The notes under the pieces: generated by a model
What the model saw: only the letters and a program-made list of their open reading frames with translations
Database searches by the model: none
Told to the model about the DNA's origin: nothing
Made by a program: the position numbers and the translations under genes
Shown here: positions 17,774 to 26,210 of the stretch, in pieces
How positions within the stretch are numbered: position 1 is the first letter of the stretch
Layout: every line of letters begins with the position of its first letter
Assembly (NCBI GenBank): GCA_017456805.1
Contig: JAFTIQ010000034.1
Location: 124,001-188,000 of the forward strand
Direction: 5' to 3'
Length of the DNA: 64,000 bases
Origin: Lentisphaeria bacterium
GTDB taxonomy: Bacteria; Verrucomicrobiota; Lentisphaeria; Victivallales; UBA1829

Positions 17774-18858
17774 CCTTTTCTCCTGTTGAAGAAATGAGGC
17801 GAATCCCCCCAATCGTTCCAATGGATCACTTCTCCGGCTTCCTCAGCTTCCCGTTTCAACTGTTCCAGACCGGAAAGGGAATCCTCATTGACTCCGGGTT
17901 TCCCCTGATAGAGCTGATAACCGGAACGGCGGCAGCTTTCTGTAATATTGGGCATGATCACATTTGCTCCTGCGAGCAAGCCCATTTTTCTGCCCTCCGG
18001 ATGAAGAGCCTGCAAAGCTGTGGTGGAAGCGATATTGACATCTTTCAGGAGCAGCCGGGTCACAGCGATCGCCTTCAATCCAAGCAAAAGCTGGCGATCC
18101 GGATCGAAATCCGGCATCTCTTTCGCAAGCGGGGTCTCCTCATGAATGATATAGGGTCCCATTCCGATCATATCCATATTCATTTCCTGATAAAAAAGAA
18201 TATCCCGGGCAATGTGTTCGGGAGTCTGAAACGGCAACCCGAGCATGACACCTGTCCCGGTCTGATATCCGATCCGGGAGAGCATGGCAAGGCAGTTTTT
18301 CCGGTTTTCCCAGCTGTGATCTGCGGGATGGATCTTTGCATAAAGCTCCGGATCAGAGGCTTCGATCCGCAAGAGAAAGCGGTGAGCCCCGGCATCAAAC
18401 CAGCGACGGTAAACCTCTTCCGTCTGTTCCCCGGTGCTGAGTGTGATCCCAAGTCTGCCGCAGCTTTGCTCTTTGATCTGCCGGACAAGCCGTTCCACGA
18501 GATCAACGAATTCCGGATCGCTGCGTTCCCCGGATTGCAGAACCACAGACCCCAATCCCAGCTGATCTGCGGCAAGTGCCTGTTCCAGAATATCCTCCTC
18601 CGGGATCTGATAGCGTTTTACGTTATGATTTCCCCGGCGGATCCCGCAATAAAAACAATTCTTGGTACAGATATTGCTGAATTCGATCAACCCGCGAAGG
18701 CTGATCCGGTTTCCGATATATTTCAGTTTTGTCCGGTAGGCTTCTGCAAAAAGCTGATCAAGTTCCGCGCCCCGGGGCAGTTCAATAAGAGAAACCAGTT
18801 CGGGGATTTCCGGCGTGATCCCATTCCGCATTTTTTCCAGAATCGAAGAAAGATTCAT
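17770..18858 (-). CDS. hydE: [FeFe]-hydrogenase maturase HydE-like radical SAM protein
   Basis: A radical SAM protein of 362 residues. The cluster motif CTKNCFYCGIRRGN is at about residue 64, followed by QSGERSDPEF, and the late TTALQALHPEGRKMGLLAGANVIMPN is split into the HydE-like pattern. HydE helps build the H-cluster of [FeFe] hydrogenase. No hydrogenase, hydF or hydG is in this window, so its partner genes must be elsewhere or this is a HydE paralogue. ATGA overlaps link it to the glycosyltransferase before it and trmO after it. Confidence 0.8.
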   Translation of the reverse strand: MNLSSILEKMRNGITPEIPELVSLIELPRGAELDQLFAEAYRTKLKYIGNRISLRGLIEFSNICTKNCFYCGIRRGNHNVKRYQIPEEDILEQALAADQLGLGSVVLQSGERSDPEFVDLVERLVRQIKEQSCGRLGITLSTGEQTEEVYRRWFDAGAHRFLLRIEASDPELYAKIHPADHSWENRKNCLAMLSRIGYQTGTGVMLGLPFQTPEHIARDILFYQEMNMDMIGMGPYIIHEETPLAKEMPDFDPDRQLLLGLKAIAVTRLLLKDVNIASTTALQALHPEGRKMGLLAGANVIMPNITESCRRSGYQLYQGKPGVNEDSLSGLEQLKREAEEAGEVIHWNDWGDSPHFFNRRKG

Positions 18859-19967
18859 GATTTCTTTCCTTTCTTCAAAAGTTCCTGATAAATCTCAAGA
18901 TAGTCATTGGTCATTTCTTCAATGGATCTGAGGGTTCTCCGTTTTGATTTGGGCAGCTGCAGAGCCGCAGCTATGATTTCAGCCGTTTTGACATCCTCTT
19001 CCGGTTTATCGAATCTGGCGGAAAAGGTATTGGGAACCCCTTCTGCCAATTCCGGCAGAGAATCCACAGGCGCATAAACACAGGGCAATCCCCAGCCGAT
19101 GGCTTCCGCAAATACAAGCCCGTAACCTTCATATCTGGAAGGCATCACAAAGGCGTCAAAGGTCTGAGCAAGAGAGGCAGCTTCTTTGTCAAATCCGGGA
19201 AATCTGACCACCAGATTCCGGCGGAAACATTGGGAAAGCTGTTCTTCCAGATTTTTCCGCTGCGCACCCTCGCCGAGGATCACCACCCCCCAGGTCTCGC
19301 CCTGCGGAACATGTTTTTCCAGCTGAGGCAAAATCCGGATCAGCTGATCAAATCCTTTCTGGGGATCCAGCCTGCCGATCGCTCCAAGGACTTTGCTGCA
19401 CATATTCACCTGCCATCGGGTCCGGGCATCCTGAAGATCTTCCGGCGGCAGAACCGGAGCCGGATCCACACCGTTCCGGACCGTCCGGATGGTATTTTCA
19501 GCAAGATGGATCATCCGTTCATGATATCTGGCAGATGCATTGGAAACCGCTGTAAAGCAATCGCAAAGAGAATGAGTCAGGGAATCCAGAAGGAAATACG
19601 TTTTCTGTCCGCTTCTGCGCTCTGAAATATGAATGGTATTCACAAGGGGAATGCCTGTCCGGTAATTGGCAAGCCGCGTGATCAAATTCGGATGCATCAG
19701 ATGGGAATGGATCACATCCGGCTTGAAATTCCGGATCAGACGCCGCAGCCGTTTGATGTTTTTGAAGTCCCGCAAAGAATTGATTTTGAGGATTTCAGGA
19801 TAAACTCCGAATTTCCGGAAATCATCCTGCATATTCCGTTCCGGAAGGCTCTTCAGGACAGCCAGTTCCACCGTATGTCCCCCGGCAACCAGGGTGCGGG
19901 TAAGATCAAGAACCACCCGTTCTGCACCTCCGAATCCCAGTTCTGTCATGACTTGCAGTATCTTCAT
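18855..19967 (-). CDS. Glycosyltransferase, GT4 family
   Basis: Transfers a sugar from a nucleotide donor to an unknown acceptor, probably at the inner membrane face. The 370 residues show the GT-B fold: MTELGFGGAERVVLDLTRTL at the N-terminus (acceptor side), HSHLMHPNLITRLA, then GAIGRLDPQKGFDQLI, and the EX7E region PSRYEGYGLVFAEAIGWGLP in the donor half. No signal peptide. First gene of an operon with hydE and trmO (ATGA overlap with hydE), although a functional link is not obvious. Confidence 0.85.
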   Translation of the reverse strand: MKILQVMTELGFGGAERVVLDLTRTLVAGGHTVELAVLKSLPERNMQDDFRKFGVYPEILKINSLRDFKNIKRLRRLIRNFKPDVIHSHLMHPNLITRLANYRTGIPLVNTIHISERRSGQKTYFLLDSLTHSLCDCFTAVSNASARYHERMIHLAENTIRTVRNGVDPAPVLPPEDLQDARTRWQVNMCSKVLGAIGRLDPQKGFDQLIRILPQLEKHVPQGETWGVVILGEGAQRKNLEEQLSQCFRRNLVVRFPGFDKEAASLAQTFDAFVMPSRYEGYGLVFAEAIGWGLPCVYAPVDSLPELAEGVPNTFSARFDKPEEDVKTAEIIAAALQLPKSKRRTLRSIEEMTNDYLEIYQELLKKGKKS

Positions 19968-20001
19968 AATAAAAAAATTCCTGAAAAAGTAAACTCTGGA
20001 C

Positions 20002-20029
20002 TTGCCAATTCGTTAATGTGTGCTAAATT
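20002..20029 (+). promoter_or_regulatory. Promoter of the envelope operon
   Basis: TTGCCA at 20002-20007, a 16-bp spacer ending in TGC, TAAATT at 20024-20029; the leader to the ATG at 20119 is about 80 bases. Confidence 0.45.
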
Positions 20030-20118
20030 TATAAGGTAACAGGATTTTGCAGTTTTTGCACTCTCCTGATCCATTCCGTAGTAATGTAACACCAAATTTG
20101 AAATATGGAAGCGAAAAA

Positions 20119-21228
20119 ATGCGGTATTTTGAAAAAATTTCTGTATTTTTATTGGCAGTCGGTATTTTTCTGACTGAAAGTGCCGGTGTTTTTGCCGATG
20201 ATATCACTGCCAGAGATGAATTCCGTCTGGGAGCGGAAAAAGAATTGGCTCAGAGTTATCTGGCGGCAGCAGCAGCGTTTGAGGAAGCTCATGTGCAGGC
20301 GGATGATCCGGTTCTCAAAGCAAACGCCCTCATGAATGCAGCCCGCTGTTACCGGAAAGCTCAGCAGTATGGGAAAGAGTTCGATGTCCTTCAGGGATTG
20401 ATCAAAGCTCATATCAGCCGGATCAATTACACCGCAGTCGTGCAGCGGCAGTATGAAATCGCTATGCTCTACTTCAAGGGACACCGCGATTATTTCGTAT
20501 CCTGGCTTCCCTTTATCAAAAAGGATGACCGGACGATGGAACTGTTTGAAACGGTTCTGGAAAATGCCCCCTGCGCAGCTCCGGCGGCAGAGATCCGGCT
20601 CGGGCTCGGCAGACTCTATATGAATGATCAGAAGCCGAAAAAAGCAGCAGAAACGTTCCGGAAGCTCCTTCAGCTTCATCCGGATACAAAAGAAGCAAAG
20701 TATGCCGCCCTTGAACTGGCAAACCTCTTCGTCCAGCTTGCAGAAAATGGCGATGGTGATGGAAAATATGCAAAGGAAGCTCTCGCAACATTGGAAAGTT
20801 TCCTGGAAAAACATCCCAATGATCCCGAAAGCGAATGGATCAAACGTTCTATCAAAAAAGTCCATTCCTATATCGCTAAACGGTATTGTCAGCTCGGAGA
20901 TTTCTACCGGAAATCCGGAAAAAAAGAAACCGCAGAACGCTATTATGCGATCGTTCTCAGCGATTATCCAAACACCCCGGAAGCTCAGGAAGCCGAAAAG
21001 AAACTCTCCCAGCTCGATAACACCTTTGTTTCCAGCAATAAACCCTATACTCCCGAAGAACGGAAATTTGTGGAGCTTACATTCCCCGCAGAACCGGATA
21101 CGATCCTGATCCAGCCCGGCGACAGCGACGGAAGTTTCCTGCTCCCCGTGAAGGATCTTACCAGTAATATCTCTGCTCCGCAACCAATTGAAACAGAAAA
21201 AGAAGAGGTCGATGACGATGCGCTGTAA
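20119..21228 (+). CDS. BamD-like exported TPR protein
   Basis: A 369-residue protein starting at MRYFEKISVF, with a signal peptide ending near ESAGVFA. The rest is helical TPR-type repeats: AFEEAHVQADDPVLKANALM, AAEIRLGLGRLYM, AAETFRKLLQLHPDT, ALATLESFLEKHPND, LGDFYRKSGKKETAERYYAI. The late pattern of paired repeats with YAIVLSDYPNTPEAQEAEKKL resembles BamD. It lacks an obvious lipobox, unlike classical BamD. The genes that follow encode LptE-like and BamE-like lipoproteins, supporting an outer-membrane assembly role. The ATG is chosen because GGAAGCG precedes it and a signal peptide begins there. Confidence 0.65.
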   Translation: MRYFEKISVFLLAVGIFLTESAGVFADDITARDEFRLGAEKELAQSYLAAAAAFEEAHVQADDPVLKANALMNAARCYRKAQQYGKEFDVLQGLIKAHISRINYTAVVQRQYEIAMLYFKGHRDYFVSWLPFIKKDDRTMELFETVLENAPCAAPAAEIRLGLGRLYMNDQKPKKAAETFRKLLQLHPDTKEAKYAALELANLFVQLAENGDGDGKYAKEALATLESFLEKHPNDPESEWIKRSIKKVHSYIAKRYCQLGDFYRKSGKKETAERYYAIVLSDYPNTPEAQEAEKKLSQLDNTFVSSNKPYTPEERKFVELTFPAEPDTILIQPGDSDGSFLLPVKDLTSNISAPQPIETEKEEVDDDAL

Positions 21229-21742
21229 AACATTTTTTCTCCTGATCGCAGGTTGTATTACCCTTTTGACCGCAGGCTGCGGATACAGAATCGGGGTTCG
21301 CGGCATGATGCACCCCCAGATCAAAACCGTTGCAATCGCACCCATTCAGAACAATACTCTGGAACCGCTGGCGTCCGATATCCTCAGAATGCAGCTCGCC
21401 GGAGAATTCCAGAGAGACGGTGCGCTGAAACTCAAACGCCTCTCCAATGCTGATTGCATCGTCTATGCCATCATCACTTCCGTGACAAACAAAACCTCCT
21501 CTGATGCAAGTTTTGACGGAGGAAAAAACTTTACTCCTGCAAAATTTGAATTGAAGATCAAGGTCAAATTCAAAGTAGTGATCCCCGGAAGCGGAACCAT
21601 GCTCGTCAAAAACGGCTCCGCAGAAGGATCCGCTTCTTATGAAGTCCTTACAGATCCCGCAACCGCACGGTCCAGCGCGCTCAAATTCGCCTGTTTCCAT
21701 GCATCCCAGAAAATCGTGGAACAGATCACCGAAGCATGGTGA
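21218..21742 (+). CDS. lptE: LPS-assembly lipoprotein LptE-like
   Basis: A 174-residue lipoprotein: the signal peptide ends in the lipobox LLTAGC, then GYRIGVRGMMHPQIKTVAIAPIQN and LASDILRMQLAGEFQRDGALKL, the pattern of the LptE/DUF799-like beta-alpha domain that plugs LptD. It starts at ATG 21218 (GAGG nine bases upstream) or, less likely, ATG 21212. The start overlaps the end of the TPR gene by 11 bases. Role inferred: delivery of lipopolysaccharide to the outer membrane. Confidence 0.75.
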   Translation: MRCKTFFLLIAGCITLLTAGCGYRIGVRGMMHPQIKTVAIAPIQNNTLEPLASDILRMQLAGEFQRDGALKLKRLSNADCIVYAIITSVTNKTSSDASFDGGKNFTPAKFELKIKVKFKVVIPGSGTMLVKNGSAEGSASYEVLTDPATARSSALKFACFHASQKIVEQITEAW

Positions 21743-21783
21743 TAAATGCCACTTAACATTATCTTATGGAGTTACTTTTCAAA

Positions 21784-22362
21784 ATGAAACATCTTCTTCT
21801 TTCCCTTTTCGCCGCATCCGTCTGCCTTCTCTGCTCCTGCGCAAGAGAATATATTCCTTATGAAGTGCTGCAAGTCTCTAAATATGATAAGCTTTACACC
21901 GCAAGTACTCTCTGGTACACAGATCCCATGGAGATGACCAGCGAAAATATCCAGCAGGGCTCCATTCTCCCCTTCGGAACGGAAGTGCTCATCACAAAAA
22001 TGACCGAGGACGAGGTCTGTTTTGAAGCGGAAGGCAGACAGTTCCGAATCGAAATCGCCGATAAAAACCTGGAAAGTGTCCATGTTTTCGTAAAACGGGT
22101 ATTCTCCCCGAAAAATGCCAATGAACTCGCGCCGAATGCAACCGCTGCCGAATTCGAAAAAATGCGCCGGGGCGTTGTCTCTGAAGGCATGACCGAAGAT
22201 CAGGTTCTGATCGCATACGGTCGTCCCTCCGTGGCAAGAACACCCCTGCTCACCGGCGACACCTGGATCTATCAGGTCGGCCCCGTGAAAAGCAGACGGG
22301 TCATCTTCCAGAAGAAGCATCCCGATAAGCCCAGAACTGTCGTCCGGCTCTTTGAACTTTGA
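21784..22362 (+). CDS. BamE/SmpA-like lipoprotein
   Basis: A 192-residue lipoprotein. The signal MKHLLLSLFAASVCLLCSC gives a likely lipidated Cys19. The C-terminal ~60 residues contain GVVSEGMTEDQVLIAYGRP and DTWIYQVGPVKSRRVIF, the SmpA/OmlA fold signature found in BamE (G-M-T-x-x-Q-V, G-x-P, then W-x-Y). The N-terminal ~110 residues are unfamiliar. The start at 21784 has GGAG 12 bases upstream; an earlier in-frame ATG at 21766 has no ribosome site. It is the third gene of the envelope operon. Confidence 0.65.
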   Translation: MKHLLLSLFAASVCLLCSCAREYIPYEVLQVSKYDKLYTASTLWYTDPMEMTSENIQQGSILPFGTEVLITKMTEDEVCFEAEGRQFRIEIADKNLESVHVFVKRVFSPKNANELAPNATAAEFEKMRRGVVSEGMTEDQVLIAYGRPSVARTPLLTGDTWIYQVGPVKSRRVIFQKKHPDKPRTVVRLFEL

Positions 22363-22379
22363 GTTCAGGAGGTACAGCA

Positions 22380-23753
22380 ATGAGACTTTCCTTTTCCGAA
22401 CTGGCTGAAGCGGTCGGCGGAACCCTGAAACATGCGGATCCCAACGGAGTAATCTCCTGCGTTTCCACTGATTCCAGAAAAGAAATCCCCGGAGGTCTGT
22501 TTATTGCAATCCCCGGCGAACGTTTTGACGGGCATGATTTCCTGGATGCGGCATTGAAAAACGGTGCCGTTCTTCTCTGTGTGGAAGCTCGTTCCCTTTC
22601 CAAACTCCCGGAAAACGCCCCTGCCCTCATCGTCAAATCAACTCAACAGGCATATCTTGATGCCGCAAAATATTATAAGAATACTTTCCCCGGCCTGAAG
22701 ACAGTTGCCCTTTCCGGCTCTTCCGGCAAGACAAGCACGAAGGAGATGCTCCGCGCGATCTTTGCCGAAGTTTACGGGGAAGATCAGGTGCTTGCAACCG
22801 AAGGAAACACAAACAATCAGATCGGAGTCCCCTACAACCTCTTCCGGCTGAATGAAAATCATAAAATTGCCGTGATCGAGACCGGAACCAACCATTTCGG
22901 AGAGATCCAGCCCCTTGCAAGAACCATCGAACCCGATGCAGCAGTCATCGTTTCCATCGGCAGATGCCACCTGGAAAACTTCTTCTCTCTGGAAGGTGTC
23001 GCAGCAGAAAAATCAGATTTGTTCCGCAGTCTGAAACCCGGCGGGACCGCAGTGATCCCCTTCGGCTGTCCTCAGAATCCGATCCTTGCAAAAGCTGCAG
23101 ATCCCAACCCGGTGGTAACAGCCGGGGAAGCAGGAGAAATTTCGTATACCTACCTCGGCGGAGATCTGGAAAGCAGTTCCTTCCTTTTATATGACAACCG
23201 GACCTGTGATTCTGCCAAAGTGGACTGGTATCTTTCCGGAGAGCATCAGGCGGCAAATGCGGCAATCGCCGCTGCTGCGGCACGGTCTTTCGGAATTCCG
23301 CTGAAAACCATTGCCCGGGGCTTGGAACACTGCTCCCTGCCCGGTTTGAGAATGAAAAAAAGCAATCATCTGGGCGCAACCTGGCTCAATGATGCCTATA
23401 ACGCCAATCCTGACAGTATGAAAGCAACCTTGAGCTGGCTTTCTGAATTCGCGTTTCCCGGAAAACTTCTCCCGGTGCTGGGAGATATGCTGGAAACAGG
23501 AGAAAATGCCGCAAAGGTCCATAAGGAAATCCTGCAATATGCGATGGATCTCTTCCCGGAAGCAAGAATTCTTGCCGTGGGAAAACTCATGTCCGCCGCA
23601 GCGGATGAACTCGGTTCTGACCGGATCATCGCCTTCCCGGATTCTGATGCCTGCGCGGCAAAAATCGCAGAATATGTGATCCCGGACGGAATCGTCTTCC
23701 TGAAAGCCTCCCGCGGAACCCGTCTGGAAAAGGTGGAACCCAATGACCTTTGA
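22380..23753 (+). CDS. murF: UDP-MurNAc-tripeptide--D-Ala-D-Ala ligase
   Basis: Adds D-Ala-D-Ala to the peptidoglycan precursor in the cytoplasm. 457 residues starting at MRLSFSELAEAVGG, with CAGGAGG upstream. The ATP-binding loop GSSGKTSTKEM is at about residue 107, followed by TEGNTNNQIGVPYNLFR (the MurF-specific segment), ETGTNHFGEIQPL, and LNDAYNANPDSM in the C-terminal half, typical of MurF. It overlaps murE by 11 bases. Confidence 0.93.
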   Translation: MRLSFSELAEAVGGTLKHADPNGVISCVSTDSRKEIPGGLFIAIPGERFDGHDFLDAALKNGAVLLCVEARSLSKLPENAPALIVKSTQQAYLDAAKYYKNTFPGLKTVALSGSSGKTSTKEMLRAIFAEVYGEDQVLATEGNTNNQIGVPYNLFRLNENHKIAVIETGTNHFGEIQPLARTIEPDAAVIVSIGRCHLENFFSLEGVAAEKSDLFRSLKPGGTAVIPFGCPQNPILAKAADPNPVVTAGEAGEISYTYLGGDLESSSFLLYDNRTCDSAKVDWYLSGEHQAANAAIAAAAARSFGIPLKTIARGLEHCSLPGLRMKKSNHLGATWLNDAYNANPDSMKATLSWLSEFAFPGKLLPVLGDMLETGENAAKVHKEILQYAMDLFPEARILAVGKLMSAAADELGSDRIIAFPDSDACAAKIAEYVIPDGIVFLKASRGTRLEKVEPNDL

Positions 23754-25131
23754 TGAGCTGCTCAGGCTTCCGGATTTGAATCCGGTCAACGACTCCCGGG
23801 AAGTCACCCCCTGCTCTGTTTTCTGTGCCATCAACGGTGCGAAATCCGATGGCAGGACATTCATTCCTGCAGCAATCAAATCCGGCGCAGCTTACATTGT
23901 TTCCGATACAGAGATCCCGGATCTTCCTGTTCCGCTGATCAAAGTGGATGATTCTTATTCCGCATGGGCAAAACTCTGCGAAGCGGCTGCGGGGTATCCT
24001 GCCCGCTCCATGAAATTCCACGGGGTCACAGGAACCAATGGAAAAACCACCATTGCGTTTCTGCTCCGTCACTTTTTCGCAAACCGGAAATGCGGGCTGA
24101 TTTCCACTGTGGAATATGATGCAGGAAACGGAGTTACCCCCTCTTCCAATACAACTCCCGATGCCGCAGGATTCCAGAAAATCATCTCGGAAATGAAACA
24201 AAACGCTATGACCGATTGCGTTATGGAACTTTCCAGTCACGGGCTTCATCAGCACCGGACAGGAACAACGGAATTCGTCACCGCGATTTTTACCAATCTG
24301 ACAGGCGATCATCTGGATTATCATCATGACATGGAATCCTATTATCAGGCGAAAAAAATCCTGTTTTCCGAACTCGCCTGCGGCAGCAAAATCATCAATA
24401 TCGACGATCCGTTCGGAAAGCGGCTGTATCAGGAATGCGGCGGACAATCCGTTTCCCTTCAGGATCCCGCGGCAGACTTTTATGTTTCGGAGATTTCCGG
24501 AACTGCAGAAGGAACCGTTTTCCAACTGAAAACCCCTTCAGGAACCTTTCCGGTCCGTTCGCCGCTGATCGGATTGCATAATGTTTACAATGTAACAGAA
24601 GCGATTGCAGCCGCATTGATGGCAGGGCTCTCTCCGGAAGAGATCCGGAATTGCATGTCTCAGGATTTTGCGGTCCCGGGCAGATTGGAACGGATCGCCC
24701 TTTCCAACGGGGTTTCCGCATACGTCGATTATGCACATACGGATGATGCGCTCAAACGGGTCCTGGCATCGCTGAGACCGTTGTGCAAGGGGCGTCTTTT
24801 CTGTGTGTTCGGCTGCGGCGGAGACCGGGATCGGACCAAACGTCCCCGCATGGCAAAAGCCGTTGCTGAAGCTGCTGATTTTGCAATCGTTACTTCTGAT
24901 AATCCCCGTTCAGAAAAACCGGAAGAGATCATCAGGGAAGTCTGTACCGGGATCCCTGCCGGATTTTCTTATGAAACAGAGCCGGACCGGATCAAAGCGA
25001 TCCACCGGGCAGCCAGTCTCACCCGACCGGGCGATCTCCTGCTGGTTGCCGGAAAAGGACACGAAGATTATCAGGAAATCTGCGGTGTCCGGCATCACAT
25101 GGACGACCGGGAAACGCTCCGTCAGTGCTGA
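23743..25131 (+). CDS. murE: UDP-MurNAc-L-Ala-D-Glu--meso-diaminopimelate ligase
   Basis: Adds the third stem-peptide residue. The 462 residues carry GVTGTNGKTTIAFLL (ATP loop), NTTPDAAGFQ, the carbamylated-Lys region, YAHTDDAL, and GCGGDRDRTKRPRM. The DNPR motif (VTSDNPRSEKPE) indicates meso-diaminopimelate rather than lysine. Starting within murF by 11 bases, it comes after murF; in most genomes murE precedes murF. The last gene of the operon; it ends 32 bases from a convergent AraC regulator. Confidence 0.93.
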   Translation: MTFDELLRLPDLNPVNDSREVTPCSVFCAINGAKSDGRTFIPAAIKSGAAYIVSDTEIPDLPVPLIKVDDSYSAWAKLCEAAAGYPARSMKFHGVTGTNGKTTIAFLLRHFFANRKCGLISTVEYDAGNGVTPSSNTTPDAAGFQKIISEMKQNAMTDCVMELSSHGLHQHRTGTTEFVTAIFTNLTGDHLDYHHDMESYYQAKKILFSELACGSKIINIDDPFGKRLYQECGGQSVSLQDPAADFYVSEISGTAEGTVFQLKTPSGTFPVRSPLIGLHNVYNVTEAIAAALMAGLSPEEIRNCMSQDFAVPGRLERIALSNGVSAYVDYAHTDDALKRVLASLRPLCKGRLFCVFGCGGDRDRTKRPRMAKAVAEAADFAIVTSDNPRSEKPEEIIREVCTGIPAGFSYETEPDRIKAIHRAASLTRPGDLLLVAGKGHEDYQEICGVRHHMDDRETLRQC

Positions 25132-25163
25132 AGATCTGAAAAAGCTTCTCTTTCTGCGTACTG

Positions 25164-26057
25164 TTATTCCAGAACAGACATTTCCTGGCTTCCGTTCCGC
25201 TTTTTGAATTCATGAGTTGTACAGCGGTAAACCTTCCGGAATGCATGGCAGAAACTGCTGGCATCGCAAAATCCGTGCCGTTCCGCAATCTCGCTCAAGG
25301 TATAAATTCCCCGTTTGACATCATTTGCGGCATTGGTCAAGCGCACCCGCAAAGCGAACTGACCATAGCTCACTCCCATGGAGTTATGGAAGAGATAAGA
25401 GAATCGGCTGACACTCAGGGAACAAGCCTGTGCTGCTGCTTCCAGAGAGGGCGGGATCAGAGAATTCCGGACCAATGTGACCGCTTTCCGGATCCGGTTC
25501 ATCGCGAAATGATCCGGCAAACCTTCCACCTGATCAGCGGGGATCCGTTCCGATGCATGAAGAATCAATTCATGAATCAAAAGCCAGGAATGAGTCTGCC
25601 AATTCTGCAGCCGCCGGTGATAGGTATGAAATAATTTATTGGAAAGCCGGATAACTTCCTCCCTGTCGGCATCGTCTTTCGGGCAGTATCTGTGTTCCGG
25701 CGTGACAGTAAACGGGGCGAGCCAGTCTGCATCGGAACAGGAACCGCAGTTTCCGATATTGTCGATATTGATGTTGACGGACATCACGAAGTTTCTGGAA
25801 TCCAGCAGCCGGTAGGCATGAGGCTCCCAGCACATAGTCCACCAAAGATCCCCCTGATGATAAATTCTGGTGTGATCTCCGATGGTGACTTCCGCCCTTC
25901 CCTGCATGACGATAGAGATCTGCAGAGCGTAATGCACATCCCCCTGCATATCAGTTTCCGGCCCCCTTCCATATTCCCACAGAATATTGAAAGGAGATTC
26001 CGGAGAAAGAGTCGGATGCTCCTGCGGTTTTAATTGAATATTCTCAAAAATGCTCAT
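25164..26057 (-). CDS. AraC-family transcriptional regulator
   Basis: A 297-residue regulator. The N-terminal cupin-like sensor (about 1-150; ALQISIVMQGRAEVTIGD) is followed by the double helix-turn-helix (about 185-290; SLEAAAQACSLSVSRFSYLFHNSMG, LSEIAERHGFCDASSFCHAFRKVY). Such regulators typically sense a sugar or metabolite. It is divergent from the aminotransferase gene at 26211, sharing a 150-bp upstream region, so that gene is a possible target, though the shared region holds a near-consensus promoter that needs no activator. Confidence 0.88.
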   Translation of the reverse strand: MSIFENIQLKPQEHPTLSPESPFNILWEYGRGPETDMQGDVHYALQISIVMQGRAEVTIGDHTRIYHQGDLWWTMCWEPHAYRLLDSRNFVMSVNINIDNIGNCGSCSDADWLAPFTVTPEHRYCPKDDADREEVIRLSNKLFHTYHRRLQNWQTHSWLLIHELILHASERIPADQVEGLPDHFAMNRIRKAVTLVRNSLIPPSLEAAAQACSLSVSRFSYLFHNSMGVSYGQFALRVRLTNAANDVKRGIYTLSEIAERHGFCDASSFCHAFRKVYRCTTHEFKKRNGSQEMSVLE

Positions 26058-26106
26058 GTTAGTAAGTTTTTACAATTTATTGGTGATTTTTCGCAAGGTT
26101 TTCCTA

Positions 26107-26135
26107 TTGAAAAAAACCTGTTTCCTATATATAAT
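26107..26135 (+). promoter_or_regulatory. Near-consensus promoter of the aminotransferase gene
   Basis: TTGAAA (26107-26112), a 17-bp spacer and a perfect TATAAT (26130-26135): the best sigma-70 match in the window, in keeping with the biased codon use of the gene. Confidence 0.85.
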
Positions 26136-26210
26136 GTATAGCAGATTATGATTTTTTCAACTATGTTTCGTAAATTTTACGAACAAACAAAAAACACAAG
26201 GAGGTTTTTT

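Noticed and set aside
17713..18888. 391-codon open frame antisense to hydE
   Set aside because: hydE has its radical SAM cysteines and good starts; the shadow has none.
20149..21345. 398-codon open frame antisense to the TPR gene
   Set aside because: Shadow; the sense strand encodes a signal peptide and regular TPR helices.
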